In this document: positions 36,772-46,595 of the stretch, piece after piece | How positions within the stretch are numbered: position 1 is the first letter of the stretch | Layout of the letters: each line of letters opens with the position of its first letter | Assembly: GCA_018292915.2 (NCBI GenBank) | Contig: JACVVK020000037.1 | Location: 2,020,501 to 2,084,500, forward strand | From: Batillaria attramentaria | Taxonomy: Eukaryota; Mollusca; Gastropoda; Batillariidae | Direction: 5' to 3' | Length of the DNA stretch: 64,000 bases | The notes under the pieces: model-generated | The model's input: only the letters and a program-made list of their open reading frames with translations | Told to the model about the DNA's origin: nothing | Database searches by the model: none | Program-made: the position numbers and the translations under genes

Positions 36772-37786
36772 TGGAGGTTATTGTGTGGGTGGGGGGGGGG
36801 GGGGGGGTCTCTTCTTTTTTCCCACCACTTGCGTCGGACTCTTAAGGAAAGATGTTTAGATTAAGAGAGTTTTTTCCCTTCAGACAGCAGGTCAGGTTAA
36901 CGTCCGTTTCGGAAACGTCCATTACTGATGTTAGTTGTCTTGATGTGTGTTTACAGGGAGGCATGTGTTCCGTGTACATTCTGGATGAGGACAAAGTGGT
37001 CAACATCGCCTGCGAGCACCTGGAGCCCGTCCCTCCAGAGAAGCACAACAAGGTCAGTATCAAACCCGTATGTCTGTCTTAACGGTAGAGGGGGACGCAG
37101 GTGGCATGGCAATATAACTACATGCAGTTGGTTGGTTGGGATGAACATTCCACGCCACAAGGTGTGTTTGGAGACGGCCCAGATACCACAATTGGTCAGT
37201 CCAGCTGAACACTAATCGATACAGTTAGACTGCCAAGTCAGCCACATCTGATGTATCCTCAACTGTGATGGACAAGCTAACCAAGTTGGTCCACACAGCA
37301 AGAGGAAACGGGTAACATTTTGGAGTAAGCAATTTTTTAAAAATTTTTCTTTACTTCCACCTAGGATAGGAGTCAAACTTCACCGCCTCACACAAAATGT
37401 GAGAGCAGCCGCCCAACCGACAAGACCATGCCGGCCGCCCAAATAATACAGTGTTTCACATGGCCAAAAACAGTACTGGGTGGCATGATGCTGTGACAGC
37501 ATGTTTTCCCATGGTGAACGGCCCAAATTCCAAGCTAAAAGCAGATCAAAGGGAAAGGTTTGGCTGGGGTAGGCCCGATTCACAACTGTTTGATGATCAG
37601 ACACTAGTTAAATGCCTCACTGAACTTGTATTCTGTCTGCAGTGCAAAGTGATCCTGGGCGACGAGAGAGAGACCACTGGCTCCCTGATCAGTATCGACG
37701 GAAACGAGGGTGTTTTCAAGACAGAAGACGGGCACATCAGAATGCTGCCCATTAAGTATCTCTGCAAGGTCCACCCCTCAAGCTGA
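18857..37786 (+). CDS. SUPT5H: Transcription elongation factor SPT5, DSIF large subunit (complete, 26 coding exons)
   Basis: Coding exons: 18857-18901, 20246-20389, 20544-20640, 21487-21619, 25659-25790, 26050-26149, 26810-26944, 27161-27277, 27534-27635, 27801-27862, 28373-28478, 28801-28876, 29238-29392, 29643-29798, 31570-31667, 32363-32432, 32587-32712, 32896-33021, 33467-33644, 34287-34392, 34825-35061, 35252-35439, 35953-36105, 36619-36731, 36957-37052, 37643-37786. The 1064 residues compare with about 1087 in human. Order: acidic N-terminus (1-140), NGN domain (about 184-275, the SPT4-binding fold), KOW domains (about 282-325, 428-467, 482-520, 610-640, 704-750), a CTR1 of GSxTPMYG-type repeats (about 760-830, the CDK9 target region in the family), a Pro-rich CTR2 (about 840-945) and a C-terminal KOW (about 975-1064). 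Nuclear, binds Pol II. A 5' UTR acceptor lies at 18821-18822. Intron 12 is U12-type. Confidence 0.97.
19270..19915 (+). repeat. Dispersed repeat with GAGAAACAAC ends, short copy (SUPT5H intron 1)
   Basis: Sequence at 19721-19915 (TCTATAGAGAAACAACTTTATG through GGCCATTCCTCCTTGTTTTG) matches both ends of a longer element at 54995-56643 in the chitin-binding gene. The preceding 19270-19720 has internally repeated CTTAACATTGGCATTTTCT units (three, about 120-bp spacing). No coding capacity is visible. Confidence 0.5.
20094..20114 (+). repeat. Poly(C) tract in SUPT5H intron 1
   Basis: About 21 consecutive C residues, one of more than 15 such C or G runs in the window. Confidence 0.9.
20696..20866 (+). 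mobile_element. Short tRNA-derived SINE, degenerate copy (SUPT5H intron 3)
   Basis: GAGCTGGGATTGCCGAATGA opens a tRNA-like head. The 3' body (TTTGATCTCGCC...GTGGCGGAAAAGAATGTTAAAC) and an ACTCAACCACCC tail match the family at 40808, 40977, 42013, 43097 and 56267. The B box is decayed. Confidence 0.65.
21147..21329. mobile_element. Pogo/Tigger-like MITE with TA target-site duplication (SUPT5H intron 3)
   Basis: The element runs 21149-21327 between TA dinucleotides. The left end CAGTAGAACCTCTTTTGGGT and the right end ACCCAAAAGAAGTTGTACTG-like form inverted repeats of about 28 bp (the right end as read contains GTCGCCCAAAAGAAG). CAGTAGAACC ends with TA duplication are typical of pogo-group Tc1/mariner elements. 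No transposase remains. Confidence 0.65.
21365..21460. repeat. 96-bp perfect palindrome flanked internally by TTAA
   Basis: Arms of 48 bp pair perfectly with no spacer; the centre is TA|TA at 21412/21413. TTAA lies at 21367-21370 and 21455-21458, and the inner ends start CTCTTTGACGACGGAGC. It could be a minimal foldback of a TTAA-targeting (piggyBac-like) element; the assignment is tentative. Confidence 0.9.
22151..25431 (-). mobile_element. Full-length RTE-like non-LTR retrotransposon with 13-bp target-site duplication
   Basis: The element spans 22164-25418, antisense within SUPT5H intron 4. AACCTTCTTATTC is present at both 22151-22163 and 25419-25431. On the minus strand there is a 5' leader of about 220 bp, an APE endonuclease, a reverse transcriptase, and a 3' end in (TTAAG)n short tandem repeats rather than poly(A). 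A length near 3.25 kb, a single coding region and a microsatellite-like tail are RTE-clade traits; the clade call is inference. Confidence 0.85.
22174..25198 (-). pseudogene. Frameshifted endonuclease-reverse transcriptase of the RTE-like LINE
   Basis: 25198-24515 carries the N-terminal endonuclease ([29 protein letters not shown]). The rest of the endonuclease ([17 protein letters not shown]) and the whole reverse transcriptase ([40 protein letters not shown], the FADDIALL active-site box, then WIGHVLRRE) continue in a different frame down to 22174. The frame breaks near 24545, apparently through a small deletion, so no intact protein is made. A single ORF of about 1000 codons would be expected for the family. 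Confidence 0.85.
26355..26700 (+). mobile_element. Dispersed non-coding repeat, GGGCTTAAAA family, copy 2 (SUPT5H intron 6)
   Basis: CAGGGCTTAAAACTGGTCCA at about 26452 starts a copy in the same orientation as the 11246 copy. It contains GTGATGAAGTAGCTAAGCCA, GACTAAAATCTGTGCA and GCCTCAGAGGAGGAAACAC. An outer fragment, CGGCTTAAAATCTTCCACCC, lies at 26360. Confidence 0.5.
27958..28290 (-). mobile_element. Dispersed non-coding repeat, GGGCTTAAAA family, copy 3 (SUPT5H intron 10)
   Basis: It starts CAGGGCTTAAGATCTTCCAC and runs through CATGCCAAAATGCACCAGAT to GGATCATGGACCATTTTG. This is the reverse orientation of copies 1 and 2. Confidence 0.5.
28877..29237 (+). other. U12-type GT-AG intron (intron 12 of SUPT5H)
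   Basis: The donor is GTATCCTTTA at 28877, matching the U12 consensus. The branch site TTCCTTAAC at 29220-29228 is a perfect match, 10 nt before the CAG acceptor at 29235-29237. Splicing joins MDVE to [10 protein letters not shown] in frame and leads into KOW2. All other SUPT5H introns here have ordinary U2-type donors such as GTAAGT, GTGAGT or GTCAGT. Confidence 0.88.
29821..31223. mobile_element. 1.4-kb pogo-like non-autonomous element with TA duplication (SUPT5H intron 14)
   Basis: The left end is CAGTAGAAACTTTTTTGAGC at 29823. The right end is GCTCAATCAAGTTTCTACTG ending at 31221, and both are bordered by TA. The interior has no transposase ORF. It carries two direct copies of AAAACGGTCGTGAAC near the ends and a tandem array of about 200-bp units (30165-30780) rich in (CA)n. 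Confidence 0.7.
30165..30780 (+). repeat. Tandem array of about 200-bp units with CT and CA microsatellites
   Basis: Three units start with GTGTCAAATCGCTGAGTTTA-like sequence at about 30168, 30351 and 30580. Each continues with GTCCGGTTGAATTCCCAGCG and a CT/CA-rich stretch; the middle copy has about 63 bp of CA at 30444-30507. The array lies inside the pogo-like element. Confidence 0.75.
31814..32180 (-). mobile_element. Dispersed non-coding repeat, GGGCTTAAAA family, copy 4 with both ends (SUPT5H intron 15)
   Basis: CAGGGCTAGAAATCTTTCAC at the left and CATTTTAAGCCCTG at the right are inverted ends of about 12 bp. The interior has two CATGCCAAAATGCACCAA-like units and a poly(C) run at 32079. 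The CAGGG ends suggest a hAT-like MITE, but an 8-bp duplication is not convincing. Confidence 0.5.
32896..33424 (+). repeat. C(n)A(n) composite tract in SUPT5H intron 18
   Basis: About 16 C followed by about 10 A at 33399-33424, close to the exon 19 acceptor at 33466. It is one of a recurring C(n)A(n)/T(n)G(n) series in the window. The feature span also includes exon 18. Confidence 0.6.
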
Positions 37787-38146
37787 GAGCTTTGTACGCT
37801 ATCATTCAGCGCTGTCCAGAAAGAAGATTCAAACCTTCTCAAACATTTTGTGTCAGCTTTGTGCAGTGAGTGGTGTGAGAATGGAAGACTTTGGTGTAGG
37901 TTTCCTATGACTGTATGGAGCTCTGGCAGAAGACGCCAGATTGTGTGACTGCAAGACTTGGTTAGTGGATAGAACTGTGCACAGACTTGTACAACTTAAC
38001 TCCGGTTTTTGTGACTGTCTTTGTTTCCATCATTTTTGTTTGTCTCTGCTAAGAGTAGTTCATAAGGTATGGTTAAAATTAATGCGTGTCATCGTACACT
38101 GGCTTCATTCGTATTTTGAATGTTAAAAAGTAAGACAGATTTTTTT

Positions 38147-38177
<31 letters not shown>

Positions 38178-38341
38178 CTATGTCCATCTTGTAAAGTTTT
38201 GCAAGCAGAGAAACATAGTTTAGCAGTTAGGCACAGACTGGTTTGGGTTTGACTTTGTTAACGGTTTTTGGGTTTGTTTTTTTTTAATTGCAGAAGAGCT
38301 AGTTGAGAAAAGTTGTTGGGTTGTTTTTTTTAACATATTTA

Positions 38342-38869
38342 TACTCAGTCGATTTTTTTTTTTTTTTTTTTGCTGCCCCAACTCTTTTTGCCAGCTCCAG
38401 TGGTGTTCCTCCCAGGTCATGGGTGGAATCCACGGAGGGCTCGAAGGCTGGGGCAATTTTTATTATGCATGATGATGGAGATGAGGATGATGGTAAGATG
38501 ATGCTATGGAGGTCCATGTGGTTTGGGACTGCGGGACAGGGCCGCATTCCACGCTTCCTGTCATAATTATCCCGGCGTTCACCAGGCCCGGGAACTACGG
38601 CACCTGCGGTGCCGGCCGTGTAATCATCCACATCATAAGACGTGTCATACCAAGGGAAGCACCCCCAAAGTCGCACCTGTGAAGTGGGTGAAGCTCAGCT
38701 GTGTGGCAACAGCCTCCCCGTTGGGCCCATAACACACCCGCTCTGAGTAGGAGCCGACCTAGGTAGGAAAAATCCCGCTTGTCTCGGCTGGGACTCGAAC
38801 CCGGGTCTCCCGGTCCATGGTCCGAAGTGCTAACCACTACACTACGGGGGCCGGTACTCAGTCGATTTT
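38342..38869 (-). mobile_element. Long tRNA-derived SINE with 15-bp target-site duplication in SUPT5H 3' UTR
   Basis: The element is 38357-38854. TACTCAGTCGATTTT is repeated at 38342-38356 and 38855-38869. On the minus strand the head is GGCCCCCGTAGTGTAGTGGT with an A box (TAGTGGTTAGC) and a perfect B box (GGTTCGAGTCC). A body of about 350 bp and a poly(A) tail follow. The crisp duplication and intact promoter boxes point to a young insertion. Relative: 12348-12725. Confidence 0.88.
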
Positions 38870-39334
38870 AACAAAGCATACAGATGTGTATTTTGTACAC
38901 TTTTGGAAGCTGTTTTATCGGTTGTTATGTAAATGTTACTGCTTTCTTACATCATACCAGTGAGGAATACATCTTTCTCTGTGAAAATAATTTCTTACCA
39001 TACCCCTTAAAACAGTCATAGGAGTCGAGCTTTCGTTGTATATGAACACATGTACATATTCCTGTGCACATTTTTTTTCTTCTCCAAATTTTGATTGAAC
39101 TGGCCAGCTGTTCGTGACAAGTAAAGGATTCCAATATGTGTATGCACATGTGACTTTACATCATTGAGTGAATGATTTGTGCTTGTCCCTTTTTGTTTTG
39201 TTTTTCTATCATTCTGTAGCGCTCAGGTTTTCAACAAACATGCCTTCGTTTCAGCTTGTGAGCTTATGTAGATATCAAACTGCAAAGCTGAAATATGACC
39301 AGGTTGTAAACTTACAGTTTCAGGTTAAAAGTCA

Positions 39335-39340
39335 AATAAA
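39335..39340 (+). terminator. Polyadenylation signal AATAAA, probable SUPT5H
   Basis: AAAGTCAAATAAAATG is the first canonical AATAAA seen after the SUPT5H stop codon, followed by a TGTGTG-rich downstream stretch. Confidence 0.5.
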
Positions 39341-39598
39341 ATGTTTTGACATTTAAAAGTATTTTTGTGTGTGAATTTGTGTGTGTGTGCTCACCTGTGT
39401 AGAACAAAAATTAAATCATTTATCTTAAATCATTTTGAAGACTAGCATACCTCCTGTTAAGCGATGTTGATAAAGCCTTTGAATGGTGAACAAAGGCCCG
39501 TGGTACACTATGGATATCTGGGGAGTCTGGTGGGTTGGTTTGAACAATACTGGATGATTTCCATGCTTACCTCAAGAGGTGCCCTGTGTGCAAATGAG

Positions 39599-39638
<40 letters not shown>

Positions 39639-40057
39639 ACACCAGTATGCTCGCAGCAGCTGTGCATATGTGATCACACTCTCTCGCCGGATTTTTTTTT
39701 TCCCCTCAATAAGTGCTAACTCCTAACCCCTAATATTTCCCGTTTGTTTCGCTGTGTGGGTGGTTTTACTGTGGGAAGACCAAACATCCCTTGATTCACC
39801 GTTGGTCTTCCTGTGTTTGTGATTTATGGTTTTTTTTTATGACACGTTTTCGGTACTCGTCACGCGTCACCGGCTCCCGTCACGCCCCGCTGACCTGAGG
39901 GCAGAGCAGCGACGGCGTTGGCCGAGGCGACAGTCAATTCATCAACCGCCTCTCAATCTGCGATCACTCGGCCTCACCTCTTCCTGATTCTGATTCGCCA
40001 CTTACTCACCTCAAGGGGTACATGGATAAGAGTACATAACTCCTACGACATCGTCTC

Positions 40058-40661
40058 TTAAGGCCGTTCTTAACCGGGCGAACCACCAGTCTGACGAACT
40101 TGTTTGGCGAACTGTGTATTGTATACGAACAGGGCAAGCGCGCACACATACCTAGTTCCAGAGGTTCGGCCGAACTAGTTCTCTTTCTTAACCGACCGTT
40201 GATATGCATACGTCATCGCCCGAACAAGCGCGGACTCGGAAGTTGAGACAATCGTAAACAACCAAAATGGCCGCCCTCGTAGATCGAGACGACCAGGCAT
40301 TTGCGGTAGTTATCGTGAGTGAACTCTTGGAAGCCGAGGAAGAGGAGAAAAGAGCGCAAAAGAGGGAAATGTGAAGTAAGTCGATAGCCGCCATGCCGGC
40401 CGTCCGCCATTTTCCTCAACTTTGTACATGCGCACAACAGCTCTCCCCGAGCAGCCAATCAGAGCGCAGGATCGCAAAAGGATCGCGAGGGTTCCCACAA
40501 CACGCTATGCAGTCCTCGAACCTAGTTCGCCGATCCTTTCGAACCAGGGTTTGCGCACAAGTATTTGGTCGGTTAAGAAACAACTTGCGCGAACCTAGTT
40601 CGCCGTACTCTCCGAACCTAGTTCGCGAACCAAAAGTCTGCCCGGTTAAGAACGGCCTTTA
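40058..40661. mobile_element. PIF/Harbinger-like MITE with TTA duplication
   Basis: The element is 40061-40658, bordered by TTA on both sides. Inverted ends are AGGCCGTTCTTAACCGGGC (left) and GCCCGGTTAAGAACGGCCT (right), 19 bp. It contains multiple CGAACCTAGTTCGC sub-repeats. A small + strand ORF from about 40268 (MAALVDRDD, then an acidic EAEEEEKRAQ stretch) resembles the N-terminal start of PIF/Harbinger ALP1-like transposases. The rest of the gene is missing, so this is a deletion derivative. Confidence 0.75.
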
Positions 40662-40807
40662 CCGATTATGGTAGAAGATATTGGGGACAAAAGTTTGTCA
40701 GGTATGTAGGTTGTATGGATTGATCTGCAATCGTCAATGATTGTGAAAAATGGTTATGCACGTGCACTGTATTATTATTATTCTTTTGAAATTGCTAGTC
40801 ATACGGG

Positions 40808-40952
40808 GGGAGCCGGGGTGGTCGAATGGTAAAGCGTTGGACTTCTAATGCTCGGGTCTTGTGCTGGCTTTTTCATCGTTGCCCCGTCTTTGATATCACC
40901 CTATGTGGTGGAAAAGGACGTTAAACCCCTAAACACCCACCCACCCACCCGC
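40808..40952 (+). mobile_element. Short tRNA-derived SINE, copy truncated within the head
   Basis: GAGCCGGGGTGGTCGAATGG starts the tRNA-like head. Part of the B-box region is missing. The 3' body TTTGATATCACC...GGTGGAAAAGGACGTTAAAC and a (CACC)n tail are intact. Confidence 0.75.
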
Positions 40953-40976
40953 TAGTCATATGTATGTCTTACACAG

Positions 40977-41144
40977 GGGGATCCGGGACGGTTGAGCGGT
41001 AGAGCTTTGGACTTTCTACACTCGGGTCGTGAGTTTGAATCCCGGCTAGGGCTAAATAATTGTGCTGGCCTTTTTCTAATTACCCCGTCTTTGATATCAC
41101 TCAAATATGGTTGAAAAGGACGGAAAACGCTCAAACACCCACCC
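40977..41144 (+). mobile_element. Short tRNA-derived SINE copy
   Basis: The head ATCCGGGACGGTTGAGCGGT has a B box GTTTGAATCCC. The body TTTGATATCACTCAAATATG and a CAAACACCCACCCAC tail place it 25 bp after the preceding copy, in the same orientation. Confidence 0.7.
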
Positions 41145-41154
41145 ACTCTCTTTT

Positions 41155-41345
41155 ACAGGCAAGCCGGATGGGTCCGATGGTTGTGGAGCAAAGATTAATT
41201 CGGAAATGTAAGGTTCGAACCCCGACAAAGCCAAAAATGTACACAGGCCGTTTCCAGAGCCCTCACGGTGAACAAAGCCCACCCACCTTCCTCAACCTGG
41301 GGCTTTCAAACCCTTGGTTATGCACCCCGCGGGATCACACCTCGC
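41155..41345 (+). mobile_element. Possible tRNA-related SINE fragment
   Basis: CAAGCCGGATGGGTCCGATG with a B-box-like GGTTCGAACCC 60 bp later resembles a tRNA-derived head, but its body differs from the neighbouring copies. Confidence 0.35.
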
Positions 41346-42012
41346 CTACATGATACGCTCATCGTGCAGTCAAGTTCATGTCAGTAAGTGTGCAGCTTCA
41401 GTTCATATACACCTTCACCGGACCGTGAAAGTTTGTTTTTGACTTCCTCCTCTGGAACCTCGAAGAATATTTTGTGCAAAAGTTATTTCCCGCTATCTGT
41501 GTGGGGATTTCATTTTGGATTGAAAGACATTTCGACGACAGGTTTGCCCAGTGGTAAGCAATTAGCAGCCTGAATCTTTTAGCGCATGTACTAAAATGTA
41601 CTGAAATGTCTATACTCTTTGGTCTTGTGATCCGGCAGTTTCACGTTCAAGTCAGTTTTTAAAACTGATTTGGAAACTATCAACTGCGTACTCCTTATAC
41701 TGCACATTTCGTGCCGCGCACGAGTTTTCCACGTTAGTTGTGACTCTTTTTCGGCTTTGGCCCTGTATGCGAAAATCAGGCAAGATAAACGGTTCCTTGC
41801 GGCCCGCTCTCATTGCAGCAAACACGAGTATAATCAGAGTGCAACACTCCCACTAAGCCAAATTTAAATCCATGCAGACTAAATTCAGTTAATAATGATG
41901 TTCAGTTTAGTGAGGCCGGGGCCACGGGTGCACAACTGACCCCAAACTTACAAGGTACATGTAGGAATTGAGTTTAATTGTGTTTGGAGAAACATCTTTT
42001 CCTGAACATTTC

Positions 42013-42190
42013 TGGGAGCCGGGATAGCCGAATGATAGAGCGTGGGACTGACTTTCAATGCCCGTGTCGTGAGTCGGTTCGTATTCCGGTTGGGGCCGAA
42101 TCAGTAATTTATGCTGGTCTTTTTCGCGCTGCCCAGTCTTTGATGTCACCCATACGTGGTGGAAAGGGACGTTAAACTGCCCCAAACCCT
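42013..42190 (+). mobile_element. Short tRNA-derived SINE copy
   Basis: GGGAGCCGGGATAGCCGAAT head, CGGTTCGTATTCCGG B-box region, then TTTGATGTCACCCATACGTG and GGACGTTAAACTGCC. Same family as 40808. Confidence 0.75.
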
Positions 42191-43096
42191 TTATCGTTGA
42201 GGCACAGTTGCAGGCCCATGGTATACAATTTAAATCAAAGCCCGGCAAACTGCCATGCTGAGTAAGTTTAAACAATGATAAATTTACTAGTGGCCATCTT
42301 CCGTTGACGACTTTTGTAAGTTTCTCCTGTCCTCATTTAGTTTACCTTTGAGTCGATTATAATGAAGCAAAGCTTTGGTGACGTCAGTTGCTGAACTGAC
42401 ACATGTATAATGCTCTGAATCAGCTTGATAGTCTTGGAAGTCTGTTGCTTATATAATTTCTAATGGCTGTAGCAATGCTTCAACAAAGTATGTATTATAT
42501 TATCTGCTAAACTACACATATGGTATTCAGTGGTTAAACCACACACTCTTGTAAGATACCGACAAGTCTTCTATACAGCCCCCCGCCCCTCCCCCCCCCC
42601 CTCCCCCCGACCGGTATCCCCCCGTGTACCCAAACTTCAGCGATTATTTTTTAAATAATAGATTTTTGTTGTTGTTTTTGTTGCCGGCCATCATCATCTT
42701 TCGCTATCTTTCCATCTTTCTGTATTTCTTTCTTTCTTTCCTTCGTTCTCTCTTTCTTCAAGTTTACCGGCTGCAGTGATTCTGCCTTTCTTTCAGTCAC
42801 GGTTTCGGAAGTACATGTAACCCTTTTCTTTGACCGATAGACTGATTCTGATAGATTTGCGACCAAACACTGCAAGTCAGTCTGGATTAGCGGTGTCTAT
42901 GAAGTGTCGTAATTAACGTGTCGTGCTCTGACCATGAAAACTGATCGGCGCTGCCTCCATGTCTCGAGCATGATGGATAGAACATTACTCATCAAGGGAT
43001 TTAACCGCTTTACTATGCCTGCCCTCATTGCCCTATGGCAAGTGGGTACACGGTCACAGAGTTCTCTCCCTCCTACACTGACTAGGTAATAGAGGG

Positions 43097-43279
43097 TGGG
43101 TGGGTGTTTGGGAGTTTAACGTCCTTTTCCACGACGTATGGGTGATCGTATCAAAGACGGAGCAACGAGAAAAGGGCCAGCACAAATACCGATTTGGCCC
43201 CAGCTGGGATTCGAACTCACGACCGGAGCATTGAAGATCCAACGCTGTACCATCGGCGATCCCCGCTCCGGCTCCCCCA
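43097..43279 (-). mobile_element. Short tRNA-derived SINE copy, reverse orientation
   Basis: The minus strand reads GGAGCCGGAGCGGGGATCGC as the head, a B box GTTCGAATCCC, then ATACGTCGTGGAAAAGGACG and an AAACACCCACCCACCC tail. Confidence 0.75.
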
Positions 43280-43584
43280 CTGGGGAACAGAATATGCCAT
43301 TGGAAGGTTCCAAGGTTGGAGGCGGAGAAGCAACGTTACCTACCCCTGGTCGAAAAGAAAAAGTGAAACTCGAGACCATGAGTAAACCGACCAGCACTTA
43401 TCAGTGCCGCTGAGGCCAGAAATGAACACTCTGTCGACTCAGTGATACAAGCCAAGACTTGATTGGACCGGCAGAGGCCCGAAAAGACGACTGACTTAAA
43501 ATAAAGTATTTCCGAACTCTGCATTTTGACCTCGAGTGATAAGTTACCCTGGCCGCTTAAATATATAGAAGCAAGTACTTCTCG

Positions 43585-43749
43585 ATGCCAAAAAAAAAAA
43601 AAAAAAAAACCCAAAAAACTCAGTCAGCCAATCAGTCAATTAACCAATCAATCCATCAGTCAGTCAATCCGACGGCTATATTGTCGTGGCACATTCACTT
43701 TTTTAAATGTTGCAATTTTTTTTTTTTTTTTTTTTGGGGGGGGGGGGGA
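43585..43749 (+). repeat. A-rich tract and T(n)G(n) composite
   Basis: About 20 A near 43588-43608, then T20 followed by G14 at 43716-43749. The region upstream of the CD225 gene has no supported gene. Confidence 0.7.
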
Positions 43750-44157
43750 GTATATCGCCCTCACGTATTTTGTTATTTTGTTCTTATTTATGTCGGGACT
43801 ATACTTTTATAAAAATCGCTTTGTCTGTTCGTTCGCCTCGAATTCTATTAAAGGGAAGCAACTACCGCTTTTTTTCAGACCCGGCCGCTTGAACTGAGAT
43901 GAAGATGAAGAGTTACAGATCTCCTGTACACTGAAACAAACAAAAATAAATGCCCGTTTCTACACCGCCACATTTCTGGGGGCATCGACTGATTCTTTTT
44001 CTTTTCTCCTTCTTCAGTTTACGTGGCAGAAGAGGCGTGGCATGTGGGTGTATTTTGACCAGTGACCAGAGAGTAAGGCTGCAGAACACACCCATAAATG
44101 AGTACGTCATAATTCACTTCTGGCCCGCTGACACCTCACTGAGGTCAATCCAAGCCA

Positions 44158-46489
<2,332 letters not shown>

Positions 46490-46505
46490 CGACGTCACCC
46501 ACTGG

Positions 46506-46595
46506 TGACGTCATCAACAAGTAATGACGTCTCAACAAATAATGACGTCACCAACGCGGGATGACGTCACCATCGACATACGACCGATGACGTCA
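46506..46595 (+). promoter_or_regulatory. Cluster of CRE-like TGACGTCA palindromes downstream of the CD225 stop codon
   Basis: Perfect TGACGTCA at 46506-46513, 46543-46550, 46562-46569 and 46588-46595, plus TGACGTCT at 46525-46532. This is CREB/ATF-type binding sequence; its function in a 3' UTR position is unknown. It may equally be a decayed short tandem repeat. Confidence 0.5.

Larger units (their letters stand above)
37787..39360 (+). other. SUPT5H 3' UTR
   Basis: Sequence from the stop codon to just past AATAAA at 39335-39340. It includes a T10G19 tract at 38149-38177 and a complete SINE in antisense orientation. The end position is inferred from the poly(A) signal only. Confidence 0.55.

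Noticed and set aside
37085..37440. Possible SINE in SUPT5H intron 25 (GGTGGCATGGCAATATAACT; TTTGACTCC)
   Set aside because: tRNA-like boxes too weak and no second copy seen.
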